Below are positions 1-7,163 of a stretch of DNA of 64,000 nucleotides, in pieces (position 1 is the first letter of the stretch; each line of letters begins with the position of its first letter). The stretch is from Thermohalobaculum sp951813525 (GTDB lineage Bacteria; Pseudomonadota; Alphaproteobacteria; Rhodobacterales; Rhodobacteraceae). The stretch lies in assembly GCA_951813525.2 (NCBI GenBank), contig CATOTJ020000001.1, positions 806,001-870,000 of the forward strand, written 5' to 3'. The notes under the pieces were generated by a model. That model was not told the DNA's origin and did not search any database. It was given only the letters and a program-made list of their open reading frames with translations. A program made the position numbers and the translations under genes.

Positions 1-1
1 T

Positions 2-25
2 GTAGGGTGCGTGCACGCACCCTAC
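2..25. repeat. 24-bp perfect palindrome
   Basis: The sequence reads GTAGGGTGCGTG and then its exact reverse complement. It lies 3' of the BrnA-like remnant on the minus strand, so it may be a terminator stem or a dispersed palindromic repeat. There is no T-tract on either side. Confidence 0.6.
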
Positions 26-46
26 GATAGCTGATTTTCGAACCGC

Positions 47-296
47 TCAGATCGGCCGGTCGCGCCAGTCGCGGTCGCCTGGCTGTTCGATATATTTCGA
101 CAGAACCCCCAGCATATAGGTGCGCAGCACCTGATTGATGCGGCGTTGGTAACCGCACCCGAGCGAGCGGTACCAATCCAGCACTTCCGCATCCAGGCGG
201 ATGGTCATCTTTTTCTTGGGCGGGCCGCAGGGCGTGCCCCGTTCCAACCCGGACCAGCCGCGCGGCATCAGACGGTGCATGTGGTTCTGCAATTCC
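47..296 (-). pseudogene. BrnA-like antitoxin, 5' end cut off by transposon
   Basis: The last ~83 codons of a BrnA_antitoxin-family protein are readable. The core contains KKKMTIRLDAEVLDWYRSLG followed by GYQRRINQVLRTYMLGVLSKY, the ribbon-helix-helix-like DNA-binding part of BrnA proteins. Upstream the frame runs straight into the left inverted repeat of the mobile element (from 297), which encodes QTETLP in this frame. The native N-terminus and promoter are therefore missing, and no matching upstream half or BrnT toxin is found beyond the other transposon end. An open frame continues to a TTG at 397 inside the element, so a fusion protein could be made, but no ribosome site supports it. In Rhodobacterales such BrnA-like proteins often occur without a toxin. 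Confidence 0.7.
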
Positions 297-317
297 GGTA
301 GTGTCTCAGTTTGAATT
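297..317 (+). repeat. left terminal inverted repeat of the transposon
   Basis: Twenty-one bases identical to the reverse complement of 3052-3072. Weak similarity continues inward (GACTTCTTTTT here, GTCTTTTTTCT at the other end). Confidence 0.9.
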
Positions 318-398
318 TGACTTCTTTTTGTAAGGCCCGCGCTAAACTGTGCAAGCCCAGCTCGATCCACTTTCTTTTCAAGATGTAAACCGCACAAC

Positions 399-719
399 CT
401 ACCAGTTCAGAAGCAATACACATGCGGCAGCAGCCTGATTGGCTGCAATGTTCGGTGGAGTACCTTTTGCCGCTTCGGTCACGCAATTTGACAGTTGCTG
501 CGCGCGTCTCCTGAGGCCGTCCATGCCAATTCTGCGCACTTCATCCTCACCAAGAATATAAGCAGACCAATCACCGGCAGTAGCAAGACGATTCGATGCA
601 GACGCAGAGTTCCACTGCCCGAAATTAGCGCTGTGAAGCGTTCCGCCCTCATACCAATCTGCAAAAGATGGAGTCGAAAAACAAGCCAGTGTTATTATAA
701 TCAACGCGCGGCGCTTCAT
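399..719 (-). CDS. small exported protein carried by the transposon
   Basis: A 106-residue protein with a clear Sec signal peptide: basic start MKRR, hydrophobic ALIIITLACFS, and a probable cleavage after SFA. The mature part is about 85 residues, has two cysteines (in LSNCVTEA and AAACVLL), and is rich in Ala, Trp and Asn. I recognise no family. The start is supported by AAAGGAT a few bases upstream of the ATG. It is divergent from the protease operon, sharing the 720-840 intergenic region. Base composition matches the rest of the cargo, so it probably travels with the transposon. Function is unknown; its role could be periplasmic. Confidence 0.65.
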   Translation of the reverse strand: MKRRALIIITLACFSTPSFADWYEGGTLHSANFGQWNSASASNRLATAGDWSAYILGEDEVRRIGMDGLRRRAQQLSNCVTEAAKGTPPNIAANQAAAACVLLLNW

Positions 720-770
720 TGAGATATCCTTTTCTCTGGTTGGGTTTAGTCTTGATTAGTGCCATCTATT

Positions 771-799
771 TTGCACAAAGGCAAAAAATTGTGCATAAT
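771..799 (+). promoter_or_regulatory. sigma70-like promoter with overlapping inverted repeat (cargo operon)
   Basis: TTGCAC at 771-776, a 17-bp spacer, and CATAAT at 794-799 form a good -35/-10 pair about 40 bp before the first cargo gene. A perfect inverted repeat TGCACAA (772-778) and TTGTGCA (789-795) overlays both promoter elements, which is the geometry of a repressor operator. Confidence 0.6.
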
Positions 800-840
800 G
801 AGTTAGAAGCCGTCAACCAACGAGACCAAGGAGGAAACAC

Positions 841-1062
841 ATGCCAAAGGGACCGCAAGGGCAGAGACGCCCGGCGGACGCAATCGGCAATGCGGTACAT
901 ATTGCGCGAATTGCGACCGGAGAAATCGAAGAGACCACATTGAAGCAACCCGCCAAGCGCAAGAGTGGTTTAGCAGGGGCAAAAGCGCGTGCTGATAGTT
1001 TGAATAACGAGGAGCGCAGCGAAATCGCAAAGATCGCGGCGACGGCGCGTTGGAAGCGATAA
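841..1062 (+). CDS. small basic MPKGPxGQxRPAD-type protein
   Basis: A 73-residue basic protein starting MPKGPQGQRRPADAIGNAV and ending NNEERSEIAKIAATARWKR. Small proteins with this N-terminal signature and a C-terminal EERxEIAxxAAxxRW tail are common in alphaproteobacteria and are sometimes annotated as putative RNA-binding proteins; no biochemical role is certain. The start is strongly supported by AGGAGG seven bases before the ATG. The stop overlaps the proposed TTG start of the protease gene by 13 bp, so the two are probably translationally coupled in one operon behind the promoter at 771-799. Confidence 0.75.
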   Translation: MPKGPQGQRRPADAIGNAVHIARIATGEIEETTLKQPAKRKSGLAGAKARADSLNNEERSEIAKIAATARWKR

Positions 1063-1940
1063 ATGTAGATCAGCTGTCAGGGTCTGTCTTGAACAGCATC
1101 AATGGTGACCTCGCCACGAAAATGAGTGGCGATTGTATATTTATCAAATCTGAGATGTTCCCACCGTTAGACGACGAATTTCGCGTGGTTCTTGAGGAAA
1201 TCAAGCAGAATAGTGAAGAAACCCATTTAATTGTCTTGCTTGAAACGAATGGAGGTCTAATGGAAACAGTCGAAAGATTGGTCGCGGTCATGAGAACGCA
1301 CTATGAGAGAGTTTCGTTTGTAATCCCGAACTACGCTTATTCTGCGGGAACTGTTTTGGCTCTTTCAGGAGACAAAATATATATGGATTATTACTCTGTC
1401 CTGGGACCAATTGACCCGCAGTATCGTAACCAGGATGGGTCGTATTTGCCGGGGCATGGCATTTTATCAAAGTTCGAAGACATCTGTGCGACTATTAATC
1501 AAGCGAGCACGCAGAACGAATGCCGGGCAGAATTAGCTTACTTGATAAAGAACTTCGACCCTGCGCAATTATTCCAGATTGAGCAAGCCGTTCAACATGG
1601 CGTTTCGCTGATAACCGAGTGGCTACCCAAGTATAAGTTTAAGGACTGGGATAAGACGAAATCAAAGGGCGAAACCGTTACAGAAAAAATGCGAAAGCAG
1701 CGGGCGACAGAGATTGCAAAAACGCTTGGTGATGCGTCGAAATGGCATTCACATGGTCGCGGCATTCCAATGAAGGAACTAACCAGTCGCGACGTGAAAC
1801 TGATTGTTGATGATTTTGGAAACGATCCTGACCTGAACTTGATAGTCAGGAACTATCATGGTCTTGCTGTGGACTATTTTAGAAAGATGGACATTGGATC
1901 GTACATACACTCTAAACTTGGCCTTAGGAGGGTAGCATGA
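1050..1940 (+). CDS. SDH-family ClpP-fold serine protease
   Basis: A 296-residue protein resembling serine dehydrogenase proteinase (SDH) family members of the ClpP/crotonase fold. Visible landmarks are FPPLDDEFR, then LIVLLETNGGLMETVERLV (the oxyanion-forming glycine segment), then NYAYSAGTVLALSGDKIYMD with the likely nucleophile Ser98, then YYSVLGPIDPQ and, near the C-terminus, KWHSHGRGIPM. There is no signal peptide or clear membrane span, so it should be cytoplasmic. The start at TTG 1050 lacks a ribosome site and depends on coupling to the preceding gene. An ATG at 1122-1124 would remove 24 residues yet keep the whole conserved domain. It is followed with a 4-bp ATGA overlap by a 60-residue protein. 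Substrate is unknown. Its presence as transposon cargo is unusual. Confidence 0.85.
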   Translation: MEAINVDQLSGSVLNSINGDLATKMSGDCIFIKSEMFPPLDDEFRVVLEEIKQNSEETHLIVLLETNGGLMETVERLVAVMRTHYERVSFVIPNYAYSAGTVLALSGDKIYMDYYSVLGPIDPQYRNQDGSYLPGHGILSKFEDICATINQASTQNECRAELAYLIKNFDPAQLFQIEQAVQHGVSLITEWLPKYKFKDWDKTKSKGETVTEKMRKQRATEIAKTLGDASKWHSHGRGIPMKELTSRDVKLIVDDFGNDPDLNLIVRNYHGLAVDYFRKMDIGSYIHSKLGLRRVA

Positions 1941-2119
1941 GCGATACACAAAACAACGAGGATCTCGCAAAGAAGTTGGAGGAGATTGGAAAGAAGGCTA
2001 AAGCGGCCTTCGGCGATCTTGACTTTCTGGATGATCTACCATCGGCCCCGAAACGGGTTGAATTGCCATTTCCGTACGGCAGTGAGTCTGCGAGGCCGTA
2101 TGGCTGGTTTTGTAAATGA
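1937..2119 (+). CDS. 60-residue protein coupled to the protease
   Basis: The start codon overlaps the protease stop as ATGA and is preceded by TAGGAGGG, a near-ideal ribosome site. The product begins with a charged helix (MSDTQNNEDLAKKLEEIGKKAKAAF), then an acidic stretch GDLDFLDDLPS and a proline/aromatic tail ending PYGWFCK. It is not a recognised family. Tight coupling suggests it acts with the protease, for example as adaptor, inhibitor or substrate tag; that is inference only. Confidence 0.65.
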   Translation: MSDTQNNEDLAKKLEEIGKKAKAAFGDLDFLDDLPSAPKRVELPFPYGSESARPYGWFCK

Positions 2120-2128
2120 ACTTTGTGC

Positions 2129-2157
2129 TTGCTAAAGGGAGATAACATACCTATAAC
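2129..2157 (+). promoter_or_regulatory. transposase promoter, apparently leaderless
   Basis: TTGCTA (2129-2134), 17-bp spacer, TATAAC (2152-2157). The transposase ATG begins only six bases after the -10 box, where transcription would normally start. No Shine-Dalgarno sequence can fit, so the message is predicted to be leaderless. Confidence 0.55.
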
Positions 2158-2163
2158 AGTGGT

Positions 2164-3063
2164 ATGAACAAGTTAGACACCAAAACCCGCGCAATGATCC
2201 TGAACATGATGGTTGAGGGCAGTTCCATGCGCTCAATCAGTCGGGTTGTGGGTGTTTCGATCAACACCGTGACCAAGCTGCTTGTTGAGGCTGGTGAAGC
2301 CTGCGCGGCGTACCACGATGAGACGGTGCGCAACGTAGGCGCAACCCGCGTTGAGTGTGATGAAATCTGGTCATTCGTCTATGCAAAGGACAAGAACGTA
2401 AAGACAGCCGCCGCCGCTCCTGATGGATCAGGTGATGTGTGGACATGGACTGCAATCGACGCAGATAGCAAAATGATCCTGTCCTATGAAGTGGGCGACC
2501 GCTCAGCGCAAACCGCGCACGAGTTCATGTTTGACCTGCGCGACCGTCTGTCAAACCGCGTCCAGCTTACCACAGACGGCCACAAGGCGTATCTCAGTGC
2601 TGTTGAGGATGCTTTCGGCTCAGATGTGGACTATGCCATGCTGGTGAAAATGTACGGCGACAACACAGGCTCTAAAGGGCATGAAAAAAAGTACAGCCCC
2701 GCAGAGTGCACAGGCATCAGGAAAGAGCCTGTCATGGGCCAACCTGTAGAGGAACTGGTCAGCACGTCCTACGTTGAGCGCCAGAACCTTACAATGCGCA
2801 TGGGGATGCGTCGCTTTACACGCCTGACCAATGCTTTCTCAAAGAAGCTGGAAAACCACCTGCACATGCTGAGCCTGTATTTTGTGCATTACAACTTCGT
2901 GCGCATCCACAAGAGCCTTAAAATGACACCTGCAATGGCTGCTGGCGTTTCCGACACGCTGCATGACACGGCCTGGATTGTTGGTCTGATTGATGCAAAC
3001 GCACCAGCACCTAAAAAGCGTGGTCCGTACAAACCACGTCAGAAAAAAGACAATTCAAACTGA
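2164..3063 (+). CDS. IS1-like DDE transposase
   Basis: A 299-residue transposase. An N-terminal helix-turn-helix spans about residues 18-45 (SSMRSISRVVGVSINTVTKL). The catalytic domain follows with acidic residues at Asp66 (in CDEIWSF), Asp138 (in TTDGHKAY) and Glu205 (in SYVERQNL), a complete DDE triad. The C-terminal RRFTRLTNAFSKKLENH and YNFVRIHKSL segments are typical of the long HTH-containing transposases that databases place with the IS1 family. The tail is basic. The stop codon lies in the right terminal repeat. The frame is intact, so the element may still move. The TTGCTA/TATAAC promoter immediately upstream implies leaderless translation. Confidence 0.88.
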   Translation: MNKLDTKTRAMILNMMVEGSSMRSISRVVGVSINTVTKLLVEAGEACAAYHDETVRNVGATRVECDEIWSFVYAKDKNVKTAAAAPDGSGDVWTWTAIDADSKMILSYEVGDRSAQTAHEFMFDLRDRLSNRVQLTTDGHKAYLSAVEDAFGSDVDYAMLVKMYGDNTGSKGHEKKYSPAECTGIRKEPVMGQPVEELVSTSYVERQNLTMRMGMRRFTRLTNAFSKKLENHLHMLSLYFVHYNFVRIHKSLKMTPAMAAGVSDTLHDTAWIVGLIDANAPAPKKRGPYKPRQKKDNSN

Positions 3064-3072
3064 GACACTACC
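3052..3072 (-). repeat. right terminal inverted repeat of the transposon
   Basis: Reverse complement of 297-317 over all 21 bases. It contains the transposase stop codon (3061-3063). Confidence 0.9.
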
Positions 3073-3087
3073 CGCCCGCCGGCCCCG

Positions 3088-3801
3088 TTGACAGAAAGCC
3101 GCCGCCGGGCGTTCCTGGCCCATCTCGGTCCCGTTGTGGAGCAGGCTTTTACGGAAGAGGTGACACCGCCACCCCCGGGCCGAACGCAGAATAATGCGGG
3201 CGAACCGCCCCATGTCGTCACGGCCTGCATCGCGTGCCAGGGGCATTGCTGCGTCCTCGGCGCATCGACACATGCCTTCCTGAAGGTCGAGGCGATCCAG
3301 AATGTTCGCCGGACAAATCCGGATCTGGACGCCGCCGATATCCTGAAAAAATATGCCGACATGATCCTGGACAGCAGCATCGAGGATTCTTGCGTATATC
3401 ATGGCCCGAAAGGCTGCGTCGTGCCGCGCGATTGGCGTGCGAATATCTGCAACGCCTTCCATTGCAACTCAAAACGCCGGGCGATGAAGGAGATTGATGC
3501 TGGCATGCAGCATCGGGTTCTCTGGATCGCGACCGACCCGGAATGCAGCGAAGCCGCAGCAATTGTGCATGACGATCAGACAGGTTGGCGAGAGGTCCGG
3601 CCCGAGCCCGAAGACATTGCTGCCGCCGCCGCATCCAGCGAGATTGCCCGGGCGAAGCTGCCCCGCGCTATTCCGCACAAAGCAATTGCGGGGTCCGGCA
3701 CCTCATGCCGCATCTGCGGCGCACCGCTGTGCCCGGCCCACGCCGAGCGCAGTCGCGTTTGCGGCTCGTCCGCCTGCCAACATGCTGTGTCGACACAATG
3801 A
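3088..3801 (+). CDS. cysteine-cluster (YkgJ-like) protein, 5' end doubtful
   Basis: About 237 residues with a cysteine pattern like YkgJ-family proteins: CIACQGHCC near residue 48, then SCVYHGPKGCVVPRDWRANICN, then HCN. A separate C-terminal metal-binding knuckle, CRICGAPLC, has a further Cys near the end. It probably binds zinc or an iron-sulfur centre; the biochemical role is unknown. The only start available is a TTG at 3088 with no ribosome site, 16 bp beyond the transposon end, and the frame is open back to the transposase stop. The true N-terminus and promoter were probably removed by the insertion or a later deletion. It converges on the lipoprotein gene with a 17-bp gap. Confidence 0.6.
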   Translation: MTESRRRAFLAHLGPVVEQAFTEEVTPPPPGRTQNNAGEPPHVVTACIACQGHCCVLGASTHAFLKVEAIQNVRRTNPDLDAADILKKYADMILDSSIEDSCVYHGPKGCVVPRDWRANICNAFHCNSKRRAMKEIDAGMQHRVLWIATDPECSEAAAIVHDDQTGWREVRPEPEDIAAAAASSEIARAKLPRAIPHKAIAGSGTSCRICGAPLCPAHAERSRVCGSSACQHAVSTQ

Positions 3802-3818
3802 TGCCGGCCGGTACACTC

Positions 3819-4235
3819 TTACGCGCCCCGCAGCCGGGCCAGCCCCAGGGGCCGATTGTTGATCGCATCCCACAGCCAGATCTCGTTGTAGTCCGAGATT
3901 CGCAGGTTCTCCGGCACCCGATACACCTGCCGCCCCTGCGGCCGCCGCAATGCGCCCAGAACGGCCCTTGGCACATAACCGTCGCGGCCAAGCGCCACCA
4001 TCGTTCCGGGAACCGGCGACAAGCTGAAATTCGCCTCTATCAAGACCAAGGCATCGCCGTCCGCGTCATGGACGCTGACCGTCCCGATGGTGTCGTGCAG
4101 GCTTTTGCCGATCCAGACGCCGCGGTGGCTCTGAATTGCATCTTCGGGCAAAACAGGTTCGATGTCGCCAACACAAGCGGCCACCGACAGAAACAGCAGT
4201 GCAGCAATAATCCCCTGGAAGCGACGATAGGTCAT
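3819..4235 (-). CDS. DM13-like domain lipoprotein
   Basis: A 138-residue lipoprotein. The start at 4235 is chosen because AAAGGGGG lies just upstream and it places MTYRRFQGIIAALLFLSVAAC as a lipoprotein signal with the lipobox LSVAAC. The mature part has the shape of a DM13 domain: GTVSVHDADGDALVLIEANFS, then LGALRRPQGRQVYRVPENLRISDYNEIWLWD, then LGLARL. The DM13 cysteine thought to carry redox function is replaced (WLWD where WC is usual), so an electron-transfer role is doubtful. Likely attached to a membrane facing the periplasm. Confidence 0.6.
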   Translation of the reverse strand: MTYRRFQGIIAALLFLSVAACVGDIEPVLPEDAIQSHRGVWIGKSLHDTIGTVSVHDADGDALVLIEANFSLSPVPGTMVALGRDGYVPRAVLGALRRPQGRQVYRVPENLRISDYNEIWLWDAINNRPLGLARLRGA

Positions 4236-4310
4236 CTGCGGCCCCCTTTCGAATTCGAAACCTAGCTGCTCGCTTTCGGCAGGCAAGTAAAACTGGAAAG
4301 AGGCCTTGGA

Positions 4311-4904
4311 ATGAATAATCCAATCGCAATTATCGGCTGGGGTTCCCTGATCTGGGATCTCGAGATGTTAAGGCCTCATGTTCAAGGTCAATGGATGCTG
4401 CGCGGCGGGCCCGAATTGCCGCTGGAATTCAGCCGCATCAGCGCCAAACGCAAGAAGGCCCTGGCTGTTTGCATCGACTTGATGGACGGCATTGGCTGCA
4501 CAACCGCCGTAATTGCATCGAGCCGACCCAATCTGGCGCAGGCCCGCAGCGATTTGGCGCGGCGCGAACGGGCGCCCGAGGGGTTCATCGGTTGGTTGGA
4601 TGCTGAAAGCGGCCAATCCTGGGGGCGTACCCAAGTGGTCAGCAAGATCGCGAACTGGTGCCGGATGGGTGGATGGGGCGGTGCGGTCTGGACTGACCTG
4701 CATGCCAATTTCACGGCTGAAACCGGGTTGATGTTCTCGAACGACACAGCCCTGGACTATCTTCAGAACCTGAATGAAGACAGCCTTGCCGAAGCCGTTC
4801 GGTACATTCACCGCGCCCCGGAACTGACGAACACCAAGCTGCGCGCCTTCTTGCGCAAGAATGAATGGTGGCAGGAACAGGTCGAACAGATCATGGGCGC
4901 CTGA
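4311..4904 (+). CDS. gamma-glutamylcyclotransferase-like hypothetical protein
   Basis: A 197-residue soluble protein. The N-terminal IAIIGWGSLIWD recalls the YGSL substrate-binding loop of the gamma-glutamylcyclotransferase fold, but the rest diverges and I cannot identify the catalytic glutamate. Tryptophan-rich stretches (GWLDAESGQSWGRT, WCRMGGWGGAVWTDL) dominate the middle. It is divergent from the DM13 lipoprotein and separated by 75 bp. A purine-rich GAAAGAGG about 14 bases upstream could serve as the ribosome site. Family placement is tentative. Confidence 0.6.
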   Translation: MNNPIAIIGWGSLIWDLEMLRPHVQGQWMLRGGPELPLEFSRISAKRKKALAVCIDLMDGIGCTTAVIASSRPNLAQARSDLARRERAPEGFIGWLDAESGQSWGRTQVVSKIANWCRMGGWGGAVWTDLHANFTAETGLMFSNDTALDYLQNLNEDSLAEAVRYIHRAPELTNTKLRAFLRKNEWWQEQVEQIMGA

Positions 4905-4942
4905 CGGCATTTCACCCGGCGCCCAATCGCGATTGATCCGTG

Positions 4943-5791
4943 TCAGCAGTCGGGGACGATATCGTCCGGATCGAGGTCCAAGTCGCCGACCACATGGTTC
5001 ATCGAGAACGAAGGCCGGTCGCAACCGGCTTCGCCGACAATCCTGGCCGGGATGCCTGCAACCGTCTTGCAGGGCGGCACATCCTTCAGCACGACCGATC
5101 CGGCGGCGATACGAGAACACTCGCCGATCCTGATATTGCCCAGCACCTTGGCACCGGCACCGATCAGAACGCCATCGCCGATCTTGGGGTGGCGGTCGCC
5201 ATCATCTTTGCCAGTTCCGCCCAGCGTGACCGAGTGCAACATCGACACGTCGTCACCGACAACCGCGGTTTCGCCGATCACGATTGCATGGGCATGGTCG
5301 ATCATAATCCCCTGGCCAACCCGCGCCGCCGGGTTGATGTCCATGGAAAACAGTTCTGAGATCCGCATCTGGAAGAACATCGCCAAGTCCTGCCGACCGG
5401 TCTTCCACAGCCAATGCCCGATCCGATAGCATTGGATGCCCAAGAAACCTTTGAAATACATCAGGGGCTGTACCATCCGGTGGCAGAACGGATCGCGTTC
5501 GCGCACCGCGATGATGTCGGCGCGCGCCGCTACACCGATCTCGGGCCGGTCGGAATAGGCCATCTCACAGATCTCGCGGATCAGCAGAGAGGGCATTTCC
5601 GGCGAGGCCAGCTTCTCGGCAATGCGATAGCTCAGCGCATCTTCCAGCGAACGGTGGTTGAGCACAACCGCGTGCACCATCGACGCCATCAGCGGTTCAG
5701 CAGCGGCCAGGCTTTCAGCCTCTGACCGAATGGTTGTCCAAACCGGGTCGAGCCGTTCGGCCGCGCGGTGCGGTCTCAGATCTGCGGGCAT
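4943..5791 (-). CDS. cysE: serine O-acetyltransferase
   Basis: A 282-residue CysE. It acetylates L-serine with acetyl-CoA in the cytoplasm, the first step of cysteine synthesis. The N-terminal helical region ends with CHRMVQPLMYFKGF. The left-handed beta-helix begins around GQGIMIDHAHAIVIGETAVVGDD (catalytic Asp-His) and continues with SVTLGGTGKDDGDRHPKIGDGVLIGAGAKVLG and RIAAGSVVLKDVP, typical hexapeptide repeats. It ends in a flexible acidic tail (DLDPDDIVPDC), the region that binds cysteine synthase in other CysEs. The ATG at 5791 follows GGGAGGAATAAG, a good ribosome site. It is divergent from the DksA-like gene. Confidence 0.95.
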   Translation of the reverse strand: MPADLRPHRAAERLDPVWTTIRSEAESLAAAEPLMASMVHAVVLNHRSLEDALSYRIAEKLASPEMPSLLIREICEMAYSDRPEIGVAARADIIAVRERDPFCHRMVQPLMYFKGFLGIQCYRIGHWLWKTGRQDLAMFFQMRISELFSMDINPAARVGQGIMIDHAHAIVIGETAVVGDDVSMLHSVTLGGTGKDDGDRHPKIGDGVLIGAGAKVLGNIRIGECSRIAAGSVVLKDVPPCKTVAGIPARIVGEAGCDRPSFSMNHVVGDLDLDPDDIVPDC

Positions 5792-5856
5792 CTTATTCCT
5801 CCCAGAACTCGGAGCCTTGGTTGCCACATAGGTCCATTTCGCCCAAGCTAGCATAT

Positions 5857-6195
5857 ATGGACGCAAAATCGCGCATTCAATTCCGTGAACGCCTCCATCA
5901 AGAGGCCACAGAACTGCGGGCCGCTGATGCCGGGACCACGGATGACCGCGCTCCGGTCGAACTGGATCAAACCTCGGTCGGGCGGTTGAGCCGGATGGAC
6001 GCCCTACAGCAACAGGCGATGGCGAACGCGCAATCGCGCCGCCGTACCGGGCGGCTGACGGCCATCGAGCAGGCCCTGAAGCGGTTGGACGGCGATGAAT
6101 TCGGCTGGTGCGAAAATTGCGGTGAGGAAATCCCAAGGGGCCGCCTCGATCTCGATCCATGCGCTGCGCGCTGCGTCGAGTGTGCGGCTGGCTGA
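5857..6195 (+). CDS. TraR/DksA-family C4 zinc-finger protein
   Basis: A 112-residue protein with an N-terminal coiled-coil-like half (MDAKSRIQFRERLHQEATELR) and a C-terminal C4 zinc finger: WCENCGEEIPRGRLDLDPCAARCVEC. It includes the LxRLxA-like helix AIEQALKRLDGDEFGWC that precedes the finger in DksA relatives. Short DksA-like proteins bind RNA polymerase through its secondary channel and affect transcription initiation; that role is inferred here. The start at 5857 was chosen for the homologous length; no strong ribosome site is visible. Confidence 0.85.
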   Translation: MDAKSRIQFRERLHQEATELRAADAGTTDDRAPVELDQTSVGRLSRMDALQQQAMANAQSRRRTGRLTAIEQALKRLDGDEFGWCENCGEEIPRGRLDLDPCAARCVECAAG

Positions 6196-6242
6196 TCGGC
6201 GGATCTCTGGGGCTTGTCTAAACACCCACCTGAAAAAGAAAA

Positions 6243-6264
6243 CGCCCGGGCCGTGGCCCGGGCG
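6243..6264 (-). terminator. terminator of the Bax inhibitor-1 gene
   Basis: CGCCCGGGCC and its complement form a strong stem. Reading on the minus strand it is followed by TTTTCTTTTT. It lies 28 bp past the stop of the minus-strand gene and may also end the plus-strand DksA-like gene. Confidence 0.8.
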
Positions 6265-6291
6265 CGAATTGCTTAACCTGCGCGGGGCGGC

Positions 6292-7062
6292 CTAGTCGCC
6301 GTCGCCCATAAAGTTCAACATGAACATGAACATGTTGATGAAGTCGAGATAGAGATGCAGTGCGCCCATGATGGCGCCCTTCTCCAACACTGCTTCGCCG
6401 CCCGGAACAGTGCGGAAGTGCAGATACTCGTTCTTGATCTGTTGCGTGTCATAAGCCGTCAGGCCCGCAAAAATCAGCACACCCAAGGCCGAAATTGCCG
6501 TCACCATAATTGTCGACTGGAAGATGAACACGTTCAACAGCATCGCGATGATGATGCCGAAGACGCCCATATAGAGGAACGTACCCCAGCCGCCGAGATC
6601 CTTTTTGGTCGTATAGCCATAGATCGACATGGCACCAAAGGCAGCAGCGGTTGCGAAGAAGGTTTGCGCAATCGAGATGCCCGTGAACCGCACGAAGATC
6701 GTCGCGATCGACAGGCCCATCAAGGCACCAAAGCCCCAGAACACCGCCTGCGCAGTTGCTGCGGACATCCGATGGATCATTGCGGCAAAGCCGAAGACCA
6801 TCGCCAGCGGAGCGAACATGATCACATAGATAAACGGCGAGCTGTACATCGACTGCAAAAGCCCGACCGACAGGAACGACGGATCGGTGCCGTCCCGAAG
6901 GACTGCCTTCAGATCCATGCCGACGATGTAAGCGACCAGCCCGGTCAGCACCATGGCACCTGCCATCAGAGCGTAGACCTTGTTCATATAGGCGCGAAGT
7001 CCGGCATCGATTTCAGCAGCGGTCGAAATCGTCCGGGTCTGTGCGTACTGTCTGTTAGCCAT
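6292..7062 (-). CDS. Bax inhibitor-1/YccA family membrane protein
   Basis: A 256-residue integral membrane protein with about seven hydrophobic spans. The family signature is visible in YVIMFAPLAMVFGFA and in GYTTKKDLGGWGTFLYMGVFGIIIAMLLN, and AYDTQQIKNEY precedes the last spans. Bacterial members resemble BsYetJ, a pH-sensitive calcium leak channel; E. coli YccA modulates FtsH. The exact role here is not shown by the sequence. The start at 7062 follows AGGGTGGCAG. The gene is monocistronic with its own terminator. Confidence 0.9.
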   Translation of the reverse strand: MANRQYAQTRTISTAAEIDAGLRAYMNKVYALMAGAMVLTGLVAYIVGMDLKAVLRDGTDPSFLSVGLLQSMYSSPFIYVIMFAPLAMVFGFAAMIHRMSAATAQAVFWGFGALMGLSIATIFVRFTGISIAQTFFATAAAFGAMSIYGYTTKKDLGGWGTFLYMGVFGIIIAMLLNVFIFQSTIMVTAISALGVLIFAGLTAYDTQQIKNEYLHFRTVPGGEAVLEKGAIMGALHLYLDFINMFMFMLNFMGDGD

Positions 7063-7163
7063 CTGCCACCCTATTGACGTGTTGATAGGTTCCGCCCAAC
7101 TCAATGCCAGGCAGTCCCCGCAAATATCGGGGTAGTTTGGTCGGTTTTCAAGGTCTTTTGGGG

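Larger units (their letters stand above)
297..3072. mobile_element. IS1-like transposon with passenger genes (2776 bp)
   Basis: Both ends carry the same 21-bp sequence in inverted orientation, beginning GGTAGTGTCTCAG at 297 and ending with its complement at 3072. A DDE transposase occupies the right 0.9 kb and its stop codon lies inside the right repeat. The left 1.8 kb holds a secreted protein on the minus strand and a three-gene operon on the plus strand with a ClpP-fold serine protease. The cargo is much more AT-rich than the neighbours (26 of 60 G+C at 1141-1200). I find no internal third copy of the repeat near 2120-2165, so the cargo lies within the element proper. The 8 bp flanks (GCAATTCC left, CGCCCGCC right) do not match. 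Confidence 0.85.

Noticed and set aside
297..397. Frame continuing the BrnA-like gene to a TTG at 397
   Set aside because: The extra ~34 codons come from the transposon end and have no ribosome site or family similarity; the gene is treated as truncated.
5792..6160. N-terminal extension of CysE by ~120 residues to 6160
   Set aside because: The extension is the antisense of the DksA-like gene and has no CysE similarity; the ATG at 5791 has a ribosome site.
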